Below are positions 8,588-16,893 of a stretch of 64,000 bases of DNA, piece after piece (position 1 is the stretch's first letter; the number at the start of each line of letters is the position of its first letter). The DNA is from Symbiobacterium terraclitae. GTDB taxonomy: Bacteria > Bacillota > Sulfobacillia > Symbiobacteriales > Symbiobacteriaceae. The stretch is taken from NCBI RefSeq assembly GCF_017874315.1, contig NZ_JAGGLG010000014.1, positions 37,806-101,805 of the forward strand, written 5' to 3'. Both the position numbers and the translations under genes were made by a program. The notes beneath the pieces are model-generated. The model was not told the origin of the DNA, did not search any database, and worked only from the letters and a program-made list of their open reading frames with translations.

Positions 8588-11500
8588 TCACTCCTTAACC
8601 TCAACAGACAGATACGTACGAGCTTGAGGATCAACGGTAACCCGCACCTGATCACCGCCAACCGGGTCAAGAAGCACCACGGTGACGTCGTCTGTGGGGT
8701 CGATAGCTTCTGACAGGAGTTCCATGAACTGCCACAACCTGCGGCTTGCGTCGCTTTCCAGGTACAAAACGGGGACCCCCCGTTCGACTTGGGCGAGAAG
8801 GTGGAACATCTCGAAGTCCACCCTCAACTGTGCCTGTGGGTTCGCCCGCAACCGCAGTAGAACGTGGTCTCGAGCCAGTTCGAAGGCGTTGGCCATCGAC
8901 GGGATTAGCTGCGGGCGCACTAGCTCAAACTCACGCCGATAGCGTACTTTGCTTGAGTAGAAAACCTTGCGTGGCGAGTGGTTGTACCGATGACTTTGCC
9001 ACACGATGAGCTCGTCTGCTCCGCCGTCAGATCCGAAGAAGCGGTTGATCCGTCGGAACAGAGTTCTGATTGCATCGCGATCTGATGTCGCTGACAGGAA
9101 CTGCACAAACGCCGTCTCATCGTTACCTGCAACATCAAGCAGAACATCTCCGTGAGCATGGAAGAAGTAAAATGCCCTCTTTCTCGCTACGAACTGCTCA
9201 ACGTCGTAGGGGTTGATTGGGCCAACTTCCTGCGTCCAGCCGGTGTCCCAGTCGGTAGTCTGGGTGTCGCCAAACGCGAGCTTTTCATCCCATATCGGAT
9301 GTGTAATCTCGGCAGGGTCAAATGTCGCCCGGATTGCGTCAAACAGTCCTCCAATCCCTGTAAAAGGAAGCTGTGGAAGCGATAGCTCCCTGTTTCCCGA
9401 ATCCGTCATGAGGTCGGCGCAACTTCTTCCCGCGAATAGCAGGTAGGAAACGAAACTCTGAAGCTCCCGGAGTGTAGCGTGATATCCCCTGCTGCTGACT
9501 CGGTCCAGAATAGCTTGAAGCCGCTCGCGGAAACGTGGGCTGCGAAGCAGAGAACGATTGCGGACAAAGTCGCAGCCCTCGCTTGGACAAGAGTTGCAAG
9601 CCGAGATGAAGTCGGGCGCAGCCATCTTGTTTATGACGGCCTCAACTATGTTCCGGGAAAGGACATTTCGTAGGTTTAGGTCAAAGACGGTGACTGAACG
9701 ATCTGAAAACGAGGGGGCACCGCCATAAGCGACGGCTTGCGTGATCTGATCACGGGCCTCCTGAAGCGGTGTGAACTCGGGGTAGCGTTCAGCAAGGCTG
9801 AACAAGACAGCTTGGTTGATAGCCAGGCAGAACGGACGCCCCTCTAGCCGCGCTTGCTCCCAGCGTTCCTTCAACTCGTGGTCCAATAGAGTACTGGCAT
9901 CGAGCTCAACAACTGGACGCATGGGGAGCTGACTCATGGCAGGAGCCAATATCCGCTGCAGGTGCGACTTACCGTCCCCCGGATTTCCTGTAAGCAGTAC
10001 ATCGCGCCCTGCCTCAAGTTCGGCGATAATCGCCCGGTCGAGATCCGTTTCAATGTGGATCGACTGGAGCAACCCCAGGTCGATGCGATCTGCAAATGAA
10101 CTGGATCCCCTATATAGGTTGCGAACATACTCCCTAAGAGACTCATCGTGCCCAGCCGTCACACCAATCATCCCCTCCGCCTCGAACCGAATGGGTTGAT
10201 ACGCCGGTTCACGCGTGTCACCGCCATTATCCGGGGCCAGCACCAGGCTGTCTCCGGGGCTGAACTCCCTCACTTGGTCCAAAGCGGGTTGATATAAGAT
10301 GCGACTCGCGAGCCAGCGCTGTCGCCAATACTCCGCAATGGCCTCGGTTCCCTCGATACCGTCCGTGTTATTGTCGAAGTAGTACTTGGGCTTATCGTCC
10401 ATCCCGAGCAAGTATTCTCGACCATTTGTGGCTAGCCACGCGCCGTAAACGATTCGACCCATGGAATGTTTCGGAATCTCGTCAGTTACATATCGCTGCC
10501 CAGACTCAAATGCAGCATCCAGGGCTTGCCTGATGATCCTCAGCTTCGGACTTGGGCCTTCACCAAAGACATGGTTGACCTGGGTAACTCCCTCCGAAGA
10601 GGTAATGTCTTCCAGACATTGGAGCGTCAACCGGCTAATGTGCAAGGTGCCGTATCCGCTCGTCTCGCCGATTCTGTCCCATCTCACTGGCGGTGCGTCT
10701 GGCCGCAAGAGACCAGCGGGCAGTTTTAGTCGGTTGTACTGGCTTGAGCCGACACGGTACAGCGACGTAGTTCCCACATAGACGAGTTCCGCTGGTCTGA
10801 TGACCTTCTGCCCCTTAAGTCTTGAGGCAATGTCACTCGGTCGATTGCCGTATCGCTCCCTGTAGTCAGCTACCACCTGGGGGGATAACGCCAGTAATGC
10901 AACCAGCTTACCACCAAGGAGATGGTTGTACGGGGGAATAGCACCACAGACGTTGAGCTCTAGAATGCTTGTTCCTACATGTCGACTCTTTTGGGCTTGT
11001 AGAGCGGAACGGATGGCCATCCTTACCGCGTCCTTCTGGACCAGTTCGGGCCATTTTCGACCAAATTCTGGGTCCGCCATGACTGCCTGAAGCGTTCGTT
11101 TGGCGCTAAGGAGGTTAGCGAGTTGCTCAGCGCGTTTACGGCGATACAGGGCCTCTTCTGCTGCCAAACTGATGCTGCCAAGTTCGCTTCTCTCTGCTTC
11201 TCCGTCAGTGTTACTACTCCACTCTCGCAGGGCCAGGTCCCGATCCTTCTTTGCTTCTTCGGCTATCCTGAGGAGCCGGCTGATTAGCTGCTCAGAAGGA
11301 TTCTCGCACTCCTGAGGTGTGCACAGACCTTCTAGCTTGAGGTCTGCTAGCGCGTCGTGAACGTAGTTCAGAAGTCGCGCGAAATGCCGTTCGACTTCAG
11401 TGATGGACTGCGCTGAGTCTAGCTGTTGCAGAAAGCTCTTTAGGGTCCAACCGATGTACGTGTCACGACTCTCGATCTTTATTGGAGCATTCTCCAGCGA

Positions 11501-12394
11501 TGCAATGCCAATGACAGGGTGATTGACTCTAGCAGCGTCCCGGACCAAGTAGAGCATGGTCCGGCCCGGAGTATTCTCGGGAGGCGAGGCCCAGGTCAGC
11601 CTGAAATAGCGCCAGATGTCTCCAAGTCGGTGACCGGAGAACTGGCAGACCGCGTTCTCCTGAACCAGCTGGAGGTATGGCCGCACAGCCTTACGCAACG
11701 CAGCGATCCTTTCCGCTTCGGGAAGGCTAGCGATGGACTCCATCTCAGCAGCCAGTTCTTTTCCATTCGCAATCAGAGCGGTAATCGGAAGCTTACCCTT
11801 GGGCGGGTTTTCCATCCGCTCGATAAACTCGCGAGCTTCCGCGATTTTGCTCAACCGGGCTTCGTACATAGCCATGCGAACAGACTGTTTTCTCTCGGAC
11901 TTTTGCTCTTCAGGCACTCTATCCCCGGTGTCTGATGGTGGGCTGATCTGAATTTCTCCATCAAACCATCGACATGACCATCCAGCGACGAGAAGGTCGC
12001 GCAACAGCAGCCAACTCGCCCTGTAAATGCGCCGCTGCTGTGGATTGATCATCACCTCATGTGTTGCCCACTCGTACTCCTCCAAGGCAATTCTGCGGAT
12101 TTCAACAGAGGGAGCCGCGGATTGGCACAGCTGAAAGGTCTTGGCGTGAAACCGCTCAAGGAATGTGCCGTTAAGTTTTGGGCGGTAAGGATAGAACGAG
12201 ATCACGTAACCCACCCCTGTAGACCAATCAGTGTAGAGGGAAGTATGGCGCTGGCAGATGGGACGGTGGATGACCAGCCCGAACCAGTCCATACCTGTAG
12301 ATTCCCCAAGATAACCGACTATTCCTTGTGAGAGAATCAGACGGAGTTCAGACAGTAAACTGGGGGGCAGTCTTGACCTAGGGGACTGCCCCAA
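8588..12394 (-). CDS. DUF4338 (DruA-type) domain fused to DptF-like P-loop ATPase
   Basis: 1268 residues from a TTG start at 12394, preceded by AAGGAAG at good spacing. Residues ~240-690 match DUF4338, the family of Druantia DruA: YFRLTWASP, GRTMLYLVRDAARV, DTYIGW, then PYNHLLGGKLVALLALSP (~490), VGTTSLYRVGSSQYNRLKLP, GETSGYGTLHIS and a late LVYG-like block. Residues ~720-1268 resemble DptF: Walker A LLTGNPGDGKS at ~800, a FCLAINQAVL block, and a Cys-rich CNSCPSEGCDF at ~933 that may bind zinc. The DUF4338 part is normally a separate protein in Druantia, and DptF is about 550 aa without it, so this is a fusion of two defence families. It is the first gene of the operon; the next gene starts six bases after its stop region. 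Function in defence is inferred. Confidence 0.75.
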   Translation of the reverse strand: MGQSPRSRLPPSLLSELRLILSQGIVGYLGESTGMDWFGLVIHRPICQRHTSLYTDWSTGVGYVISFYPYRPKLNGTFLERFHAKTFQLCQSAAPSVEIRRIALEEYEWATHEVMINPQQRRIYRASWLLLRDLLVAGWSCRWFDGEIQISPPSDTGDRVPEEQKSERKQSVRMAMYEARLSKIAEAREFIERMENPPKGKLPITALIANGKELAAEMESIASLPEAERIAALRKAVRPYLQLVQENAVCQFSGHRLGDIWRYFRLTWASPPENTPGRTMLYLVRDAARVNHPVIGIASLENAPIKIESRDTYIGWTLKSFLQQLDSAQSITEVERHFARLLNYVHDALADLKLEGLCTPQECENPSEQLISRLLRIAEEAKKDRDLALREWSSNTDGEAERSELGSISLAAEEALYRRKRAEQLANLLSAKRTLQAVMADPEFGRKWPELVQKDAVRMAIRSALQAQKSRHVGTSILELNVCGAIPPYNHLLGGKLVALLALSPQVVADYRERYGNRPSDIASRLKGQKVIRPAELVYVGTTSLYRVGSSQYNRLKLPAGLLRPDAPPVRWDRIGETSGYGTLHISRLTLQCLEDITSSEGVTQVNHVFGEGPSPKLRIIRQALDAAFESGQRYVTDEIPKHSMGRIVYGAWLATNGREYLLGMDDKPKYYFDNNTDGIEGTEAIAEYWRQRWLASRILYQPALDQVREFSPGDSLVLAPDNGGDTREPAYQPIRFEAEGMIGVTAGHDESLREYVRNLYRGSSSFADRIDLGLLQSIHIETDLDRAIIAELEAGRDVLLTGNPGDGKSHLQRILAPAMSQLPMRPVVELDASTLLDHELKERWEQARLEGRPFCLAINQAVLFSLAERYPEFTPLQEARDQITQAVAYGGAPSFSDRSVTVFDLNLRNVLSRNIVEAVINKMAAPDFISACNSCPSEGCDFVRNRSLLRSPRFRERLQAILDRVSSRGYHATLRELQSFVSYLLFAGRSCADLMTDSGNRELSLPQLPFTGIGGLFDAIRATFDPAEITHPIWDEKLAFGDTQTTDWDTGWTQEVGPINPYDVEQFVARKRAFYFFHAHGDVLLDVAGNDETAFVQFLSATSDRDAIRTLFRRINRFFGSDGGADELIVWQSHRYNHSPRKVFYSSKVRYRREFELVRPQLIPSMANAFELARDHVLLRLRANPQAQLRVDFEMFHLLAQVERGVPVLYLESDASRRLWQFMELLSEAIDPTDDVTVVLLDPVGGDQVRVTVDPQARTYLSVEVKE

Positions 12395-12444
12395 CGCTGT
12401 TCTTCCTTCGCGCCAATCCCCCTATAGTCTACCCAGATTGACCC

Positions 12445-12473
12445 TTGCACTGTTTCCCATATCCATGTTATTG
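12445..12473 (+). promoter_or_regulatory. Candidate sigma-A promoter for the LacI-led sugar operon
   Basis: TTGCAC (12445-12450), a 17-bp spacer and TTATTG (12468-12473) form a plausible -35/-10 pair 55 bp upstream of the regulator start. It lies in the low-GC strip between the defence operon and the sugar operon. The opposite strand of the same strip must also carry the defence operon promoter, but I see no convincing boxes for it. Confidence 0.45.
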
Positions 12474-12494
12474 TCTCCCTAGAGAAACACTCGT

Positions 12495-12509
12495 GAAACA
12501 ATCCGTTTC
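12495..12509. promoter_or_regulatory. Candidate LacI-family operator (GAAAC-N5-GTTTC)
   Basis: A 15-bp inverted repeat with arms GAAAC and GTTTC lies downstream of the candidate promoter and 18 bp before the regulator start. The position fits autorepression by the LacI-type protein encoded next. The spacing is slightly longer than in classical LacI-family operators. Confidence 0.4.
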
Positions 12510-12527
12510 CCAAAGGGGGCGCGGTCC

Positions 12528-13550
12528 GTGAAGCGCTGGTCCATCCGTGACGTCGCCCGGGTGGCCGGGGTATCCCCCGCCACCGTGTCCCGCGTCCTCA
12601 ACAACAACCCGTCCGTCGCGCCGGACCTCGCCCGGCGGGTCCACGAGGCCGTCCGGGCACTCGAGGGCGGGCCGGCCGTGCCCCGGCGGATCCTCGTCGC
12701 CATGCCCCGGCGGCTCGAGACCTACGAGCCCGATCCCATGGGCGGCGCCTTCTACGGCCAGGTGCTCACCGGCCTGCACCAGGTCTTCCAGGAGGCCGGC
12801 CACGACCTCGCCCTGCTGCCCTACAACCCGGCCGACGGCGCGGAGGCCGTCATCCGGGTGCAGCAGGACCGGGCGGACGCCCTGGTCCTCATCGGCGCCG
12901 ACGCCTCCGAGGAGCTGGCCCGGGAGGCCCAGCGGCAGTCGCTGCCCGTCATCGTCATCGACCGGCACGTGCGGGGCGTCGACTCCGTCATCTCCGACAA
13001 CCTGGGCGGCAGCGAGGAGGTCACCGCCCATGTCCTCCGGCAGGGCTACCGCCGCCTCGCCTTCGTCAGCGAGTCCTTCGCCGACCCGTCCTTCGCCGCG
13101 CGCAAGCTGGGCTTCGAGCGGGCCGTGGCCGAGAGCGGCGTGGCGGGGGTCGACGTGCGCCAGTACGAGCTCGGCTTCGCCTGGTCGGACGCCCCCGCGG
13201 TGGTGGAGGAGCTCTGCCGCGCCTTCCGGCCGCCGTTTGCCATTGTCGCCGCCAACGACATGACCGCCCTGCACCTGCTCGGCATCCTCAAGGCCAAGGG
13301 GCTCTCCATCCCCGACGATGTGGGCCTCGCTGGCTTCGACGACATCGCCCAGGCCGGCCGGGTGGACCCGCCGCTGACCACCGTGCGGGTAGACAAGCTC
13401 GAGATGGGCCGCCTGGCCGCCCGGCGGGTGCTGGAGCGGCTGGAGGTGGCCGACCTCCTGCCCGTCACCATCACCATGCACGTCGCCCTGATGGAGCGGG
13501 CGTCCACCGCACTGCAGACCGTGCTTCAGGGAACCCGCCAGGAGGGCTGA
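12528..13550 (+). CDS. LacI-family transcriptional regulator
   Basis: 340 residues, GTG start with a GGGGG-rich ribosome binding site. The N-terminus is a textbook LacI helix-turn-helix ([20 protein letters not shown]). It is followed by a periplasmic-binding-protein-like sensor domain including [18 protein letters not shown] and [12 protein letters not shown]. The hinge is odd: after VHEAVRAL the usual Y-x-PN-x-x-A-R hinge-helix motif is missing and replaced by EGGPAVPRR. It leads an operon of binding protein, permeases and glycoside-active enzymes, so it most likely represses them and is released by a sugar or oligosaccharide, probably mannose-derived. Confidence 0.9.
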   Translation: MKRWSIRDVARVAGVSPATVSRVLNNNPSVAPDLARRVHEAVRALEGGPAVPRRILVAMPRRLETYEPDPMGGAFYGQVLTGLHQVFQEAGHDLALLPYNPADGAEAVIRVQQDRADALVLIGADASEELAREAQRQSLPVIVIDRHVRGVDSVISDNLGGSEEVTAHVLRQGYRRLAFVSESFADPSFAARKLGFERAVAESGVAGVDVRQYELGFAWSDAPAVVEELCRAFRPPFAIVAANDMTALHLLGILKAKGLSIPDDVGLAGFDDIAQAGRVDPPLTTVRVDKLEMGRLAARRVLERLEVADLLPVTITMHVALMERASTALQTVLQGTRQEG

Positions 13551-13612
13551 TCCGCCCCCGGCGTTCTCAGCGACCAGCCATGCCTGTCCAATCATGTCAA
13601 GGGGGTATTGGG

Positions 13613-14938
13613 ATGAGACGGACTCCGCGACTTCTGGCCGCCATGGTGCTCTCGCTCTCGCTGCTCCTCTCCGCCTGCGGCGGCGGGAAGACCCAGCCGC
13701 CTGCCCAGCAGGGCGGGACGCAGCAGCCCACAGACCAGCAACCCGCAGCCCAGCAGCCCACCAACCAGCAGCCCGCACCTGCTGAGAAGGTGACGATCCG
13801 GCTCGCCACCTGGGCCGGCGCCGAGGAGGCGAAGGAACTCCAGGCCGTCATCGACAAGATCAACGGCGAGGCCACCGACTACCAGATCGTCCACGAGCCC
13901 GCCCCGGCCGACTACTACACCAAGATCCAGACCATGTTCGCCGGCGGCACCGCGCCCGACCTGCTCTGGCTCGCCCAGGAGTACGTGGTGCCCTACGCCG
14001 CCAAGGGCGCGCTGATGGACATCACCGACCGCCTGGCCAAGGACAGCCGCCCGGCCGCCAACCTCGACGACTACTTCCCGATGGTCCTTGAGCACGCCCA
14101 GTACCAGGGCCGCACCTACGGCCTGCCCTGGATCGCCCAGCCCGTGATCGTCTACTACAACGAGGCGCTGTTCGACGAGAAGGGCCTGCCGTACCCGACC
14201 GACGACTGGACCTGGGAGGAGTTCCGGGAGCTCGCCGTCAAGCTCACCGACAAGGAGCGGGGCATCTACGGCACCACCTTCAACGGCTGGCCGCCGGTGC
14301 ACATGTTCATCTGGCAGGCCGGCGGCGAGGTGATCTCGCCCGACCTGAAGAGCTCGCCCATCGACTCGCCGGAGGCCATCAAGGCGCTCGAGTTCTACAG
14401 CTCGATCATCTACAACGAAGAGGTCGCCCCGGCGATGGCCACCCTCAACGAGCAGGGCTTCGGCGAGATGTTCAAGGCCGGCAAGATCGCCATGTTCTTC
14501 GGCGGCGCCGCCGACGACCTCGACCGGGTCGAGGGCCTGCGGGTCGGCCACGTGAAGGTGCCGAAGGGCCCGGTCAACCAGACCACCTTCGCCTGGGCCG
14601 CCTCCACCGCCATCAACGCCAAGACCAAGTACCCCGACCAGGCCTACGACGCCCTGGTGGCCCTGACCGAGGGCATCCACAACTGGAAGATCGTGCCGCC
14701 GCGCAAGTCCATGGCCACGGCGGAGCAGATCGTGAAGAACGAGCCCCGGAAGGCGAAGGGCGCCGACACCATCATGCGGGCCGCCCCGGATATGCGGGCC
14801 TTCCGCATCATCCCGAACCACCCCGAGTGGGACACCATCTTCTGGGAGCAGCTGCAGGATCCGCTGTACAACAAGAAGGGCAGCGCCGCTGAGCTGGCCG
14901 GGAAGGCCCGGGCCGCCCTCGAGGAGGTCCTGCCGTAG
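13613..14938 (+). CDS. ABC transporter sugar-binding lipoprotein
   Basis: 441 residues counted from ATG 13613 (GGGGG upstream). It has a signal peptide and lipobox LLLSACGG, then a Gln/Pro/Ala/Thr-rich tether of about 35 residues, then a family 1 solute-binding fold ([55 protein letters not shown]). It is lipid-anchored outside the membrane and delivers an oligosaccharide to the two permeases that follow. No ATPase gene is in the operon, so a shared MsmK/MalK-type ATPase encoded elsewhere is expected. A strong stem-loop right after the stop may raise its mRNA level relative to the permeases. Confidence 0.92.
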   Translation: MRRTPRLLAAMVLSLSLLLSACGGGKTQPPAQQGGTQQPTDQQPAAQQPTNQQPAPAEKVTIRLATWAGAEEAKELQAVIDKINGEATDYQIVHEPAPADYYTKIQTMFAGGTAPDLLWLAQEYVVPYAAKGALMDITDRLAKDSRPAANLDDYFPMVLEHAQYQGRTYGLPWIAQPVIVYYNEALFDEKGLPYPTDDWTWEEFRELAVKLTDKERGIYGTTFNGWPPVHMFIWQAGGEVISPDLKSSPIDSPEAIKALEFYSSIIYNEEVAPAMATLNEQGFGEMFKAGKIAMFFGGAADDLDRVEGLRVGHVKVPKGPVNQTTFAWAASTAINAKTKYPDQAYDALVALTEGIHNWKIVPPRKSMATAEQIVKNEPRKAKGADTIMRAAPDMRAFRIIPNHPEWDTIFWEQLQDPLYNKKGSAAELAGKARAALEEVLP

Positions 14939-14950
14939 CGAGCGCACGCA

Positions 14951-14988
14951 CGGGCCGGCCCCCTGGTCCCCAGGCGGCCGGCCCGTTT
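14951..14988 (+). terminator. Stem-loop between binding-protein and permease genes
   Basis: CGGGCCGGCC (14951-14960) pairs perfectly with GGCCGGCCCG (14976-14985), with an inner CCTGG/CCAGG extension and a short TTT tail. In ABC operons such a hairpin after the binding-protein gene often acts as a leaky terminator or RNA stabiliser. Confidence 0.6.
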
Positions 14989-15013
14989 GCCAGACATGAC
15001 GGGGGGAGTGTCG

Positions 15014-16006
15014 GTGTCCAATCCGTACGTCTACACCCTGGTGCACTGGCTCGTGACCGGTGCGGCCATGCTCGTCCTGATGCTGGTGGTCTACGCCTTC
15101 CTCCGGGCGCTGAAGGCGCGCCGGGCCACCGCCATCGGCTACGCCCTCATCCTGCCCTGGGTGCTCGGCTTCCTCATCTGGCAGGTCTACCCCTTCGTCT
15201 ACTCGCTCTACCTCGCCTTCACCGAGTACGACGTGCTCACGCCGCCCAAATGGGTCGGCCTGGCGAACTTCGAGCGCATGTTCACCAGGGACATCCGGTT
15301 CTGGCCCTCGGTGCGTCTCACCGTCCTCTACTCGGTGATCAGCGTGCCCCTGGGGATGATCGGGGCCCTGGGCACCGCCACGCTGCTGGCGCAGGACGTG
15401 AAGGGCGTGGGCTTCTGGCGGACGCTCTACTACGTGCCCGCGGTCCTGCCCGCGGCGGCCACCGCCCTGCTCTGGCGCTGGATGTTCGCCCGGCAGGGGC
15501 TGATCAACACCCTGCTCACGCCCATCTACCGGCTCCTCGGCACGGAGCCGCTCTCCTGGTTCTCCGACGAGCGGCTGGTGCTGCCCTCCTTCATCATCAT
15601 GTCGTTCTGGGGCGTCTTCGGCGCCAACACCGTCATCCTGCTTGCGGCGCTGAAGAACGTGCCCAAGGAGCTGAAGGAGGCGGCCCGGGTGGACGGGGCC
15701 GGCCCCTGGACCGTCTTCTCCCGCATCACCGTGCCGATGATCTCGCCCGCCCTCTTCTACGTGCTGATCATGGGCGTGATCGGCGCCATGCAGAACTTCA
15801 CGGCACCGCTCTTCATCACGACCCCCGGCGGCGCCGGCACCTTCCTGAACGTCTACGTCTACCAGCAGGGTTTCACCCAGTTCAAGATGGGCTACGCCTC
15901 GGCCGTGGGCTGGTTCCTGATGGTGCTGATCCTCTTGCTCACCGCCCTGGTCTGGAAGTGGTCGGCCGCCTACGTCTACTACGAGGGCGAGATGCGCCGG
16001 AGCTGA
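15014..16006 (+). CDS. ABC sugar transporter permease (MalF-like)
   Basis: About 330 residues. I chose GTG 15014 because GGGGGGAG ends six bases before it; ATG 14996 would add six residues and is possible. A first membrane segment (WLVTGAAMLVLMLVVYAFL) precedes the usual permease core starting GYALILPWVLGFLIWQVYPF. The EAA loop is present (ELKEAARVDGAGPWTVFSRI). It forms the membrane channel with the next gene product and is fed by the lipoprotein upstream. Confidence 0.9.
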   Translation: MSNPYVYTLVHWLVTGAAMLVLMLVVYAFLRALKARRATAIGYALILPWVLGFLIWQVYPFVYSLYLAFTEYDVLTPPKWVGLANFERMFTRDIRFWPSVRLTVLYSVISVPLGMIGALGTATLLAQDVKGVGFWRTLYYVPAVLPAAATALLWRWMFARQGLINTLLTPIYRLLGTEPLSWFSDERLVLPSFIIMSFWGVFGANTVILLAALKNVPKELKEAARVDGAGPWTVFSRITVPMISPALFYVLIMGVIGAMQNFTAPLFITTPGGAGTFLNVYVYQQGFTQFKMGYASAVGWFLMVLILLLTALVWKWSAAYVYYEGEMRRS

Positions 16007-16025
16007 CGCGAGGGGAGGGATCCGG

Positions 16026-16874
16026 ATGCGGCCCAGGCTTTTCGACCTGCTGAAGTCCTTCGTCACCTACTTCCTGCTCACCCTGGGGGCGGCGGTGGTG
16101 GTGGTGCCCCTCTTCTGGATGATCTCCACCTCGCTGAAGGGGCCGGACGCGCTCTTCACCTACCCCCCCGAGTGGATTCCCAGGCCCCCGGTGTGGCGCA
16201 ACTACATCGACGCCTGGAAGATGCTCCCGTTCGGGCGCTTCCTCTTCAACACGATCTTCATCACGGTGCTGGCCATGACGGCCGAGCTGCTGACCACCTC
16301 GCTGGTGGCCTTCGGCTTCGCCCGCTTCCAGTTCCGGGGGCGCGACACGCTCTTCTTCATCCTGCTCTCCACCATGATGCTGCCGGGCGTGGTCACCATG
16401 ATCCCCAGCTTCCTGCTCTGGTCGCGCCTCGGCCAGGTGGACACCTTTGACCCGCTGACCATCGGCGCCTGGTTCGCCTGGGGCCCCGCCTACATCTTCA
16501 TGATGCGGCAGTTCTTCCTCACCATCCCGCGGGAGATGGAGGAGGCGGCGCTCATCGACGGGGCCAACGTGTTCCAGATCTACTGGCACATCATGCTGCC
16601 GCTGATCCGCCCGGCCCTCATGGCCATCGGCGTGCTCTCCTTCCAGGGCAACTGGAACAACTTCCAGGCGCCGCTGATCTACCTGAACACCATGGAGAAG
16701 TTCCCCATGATCCTCGGCCTCAAGTTCTTCGAGCAGTCGCTCTCGAAAGAGGCGCCGCTCTGGAACTACATGATGGCCATGTCGGTGCTGATGGCGGCGC
16801 CCATCCTGGGCCTCTTCTTCTCCGCCCAGAAGTACTTCATCGAGGGCCTGAACGTCGGCGCCACCAAGGGGTAG
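16026..16874 (+). CDS. ABC sugar transporter permease (MalG-like)
   Basis: 282 residues, ATG with GGGAGG upstream, 20 bp after the partner gene. It has six membrane segments and the EAA loop EEAALIDGANVFQIYWHIML. MalG-type inner-membrane subunit that pairs with the preceding permease. The late region (NTMEKFPMILGLKFFEQ) is typical of carbohydrate-uptake CUT1 permeases. Confidence 0.92.
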   Translation: MRPRLFDLLKSFVTYFLLTLGAAVVVVPLFWMISTSLKGPDALFTYPPEWIPRPPVWRNYIDAWKMLPFGRFLFNTIFITVLAMTAELLTTSLVAFGFARFQFRGRDTLFFILLSTMMLPGVVTMIPSFLLWSRLGQVDTFDPLTIGAWFAWGPAYIFMMRQFFLTIPREMEEAALIDGANVFQIYWHIMLPLIRPALMAIGVLSFQGNWNNFQAPLIYLNTMEKFPMILGLKFFEQSLSKEAPLWNYMMAMSVLMAAPILGLFFSAQKYFIEGLNVGATKG

Positions 16875-16893
16875 CCGGGGGGAGGTGTGCCCG

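Noticed and set aside
13592..16066. 824-codon minus-strand open frame opposite the ABC transporter genes
   Set aside because: It is antisense to well-supported genes and has the His/Asp/Gly/Gln-rich composition typical of high-GC shadow frames.
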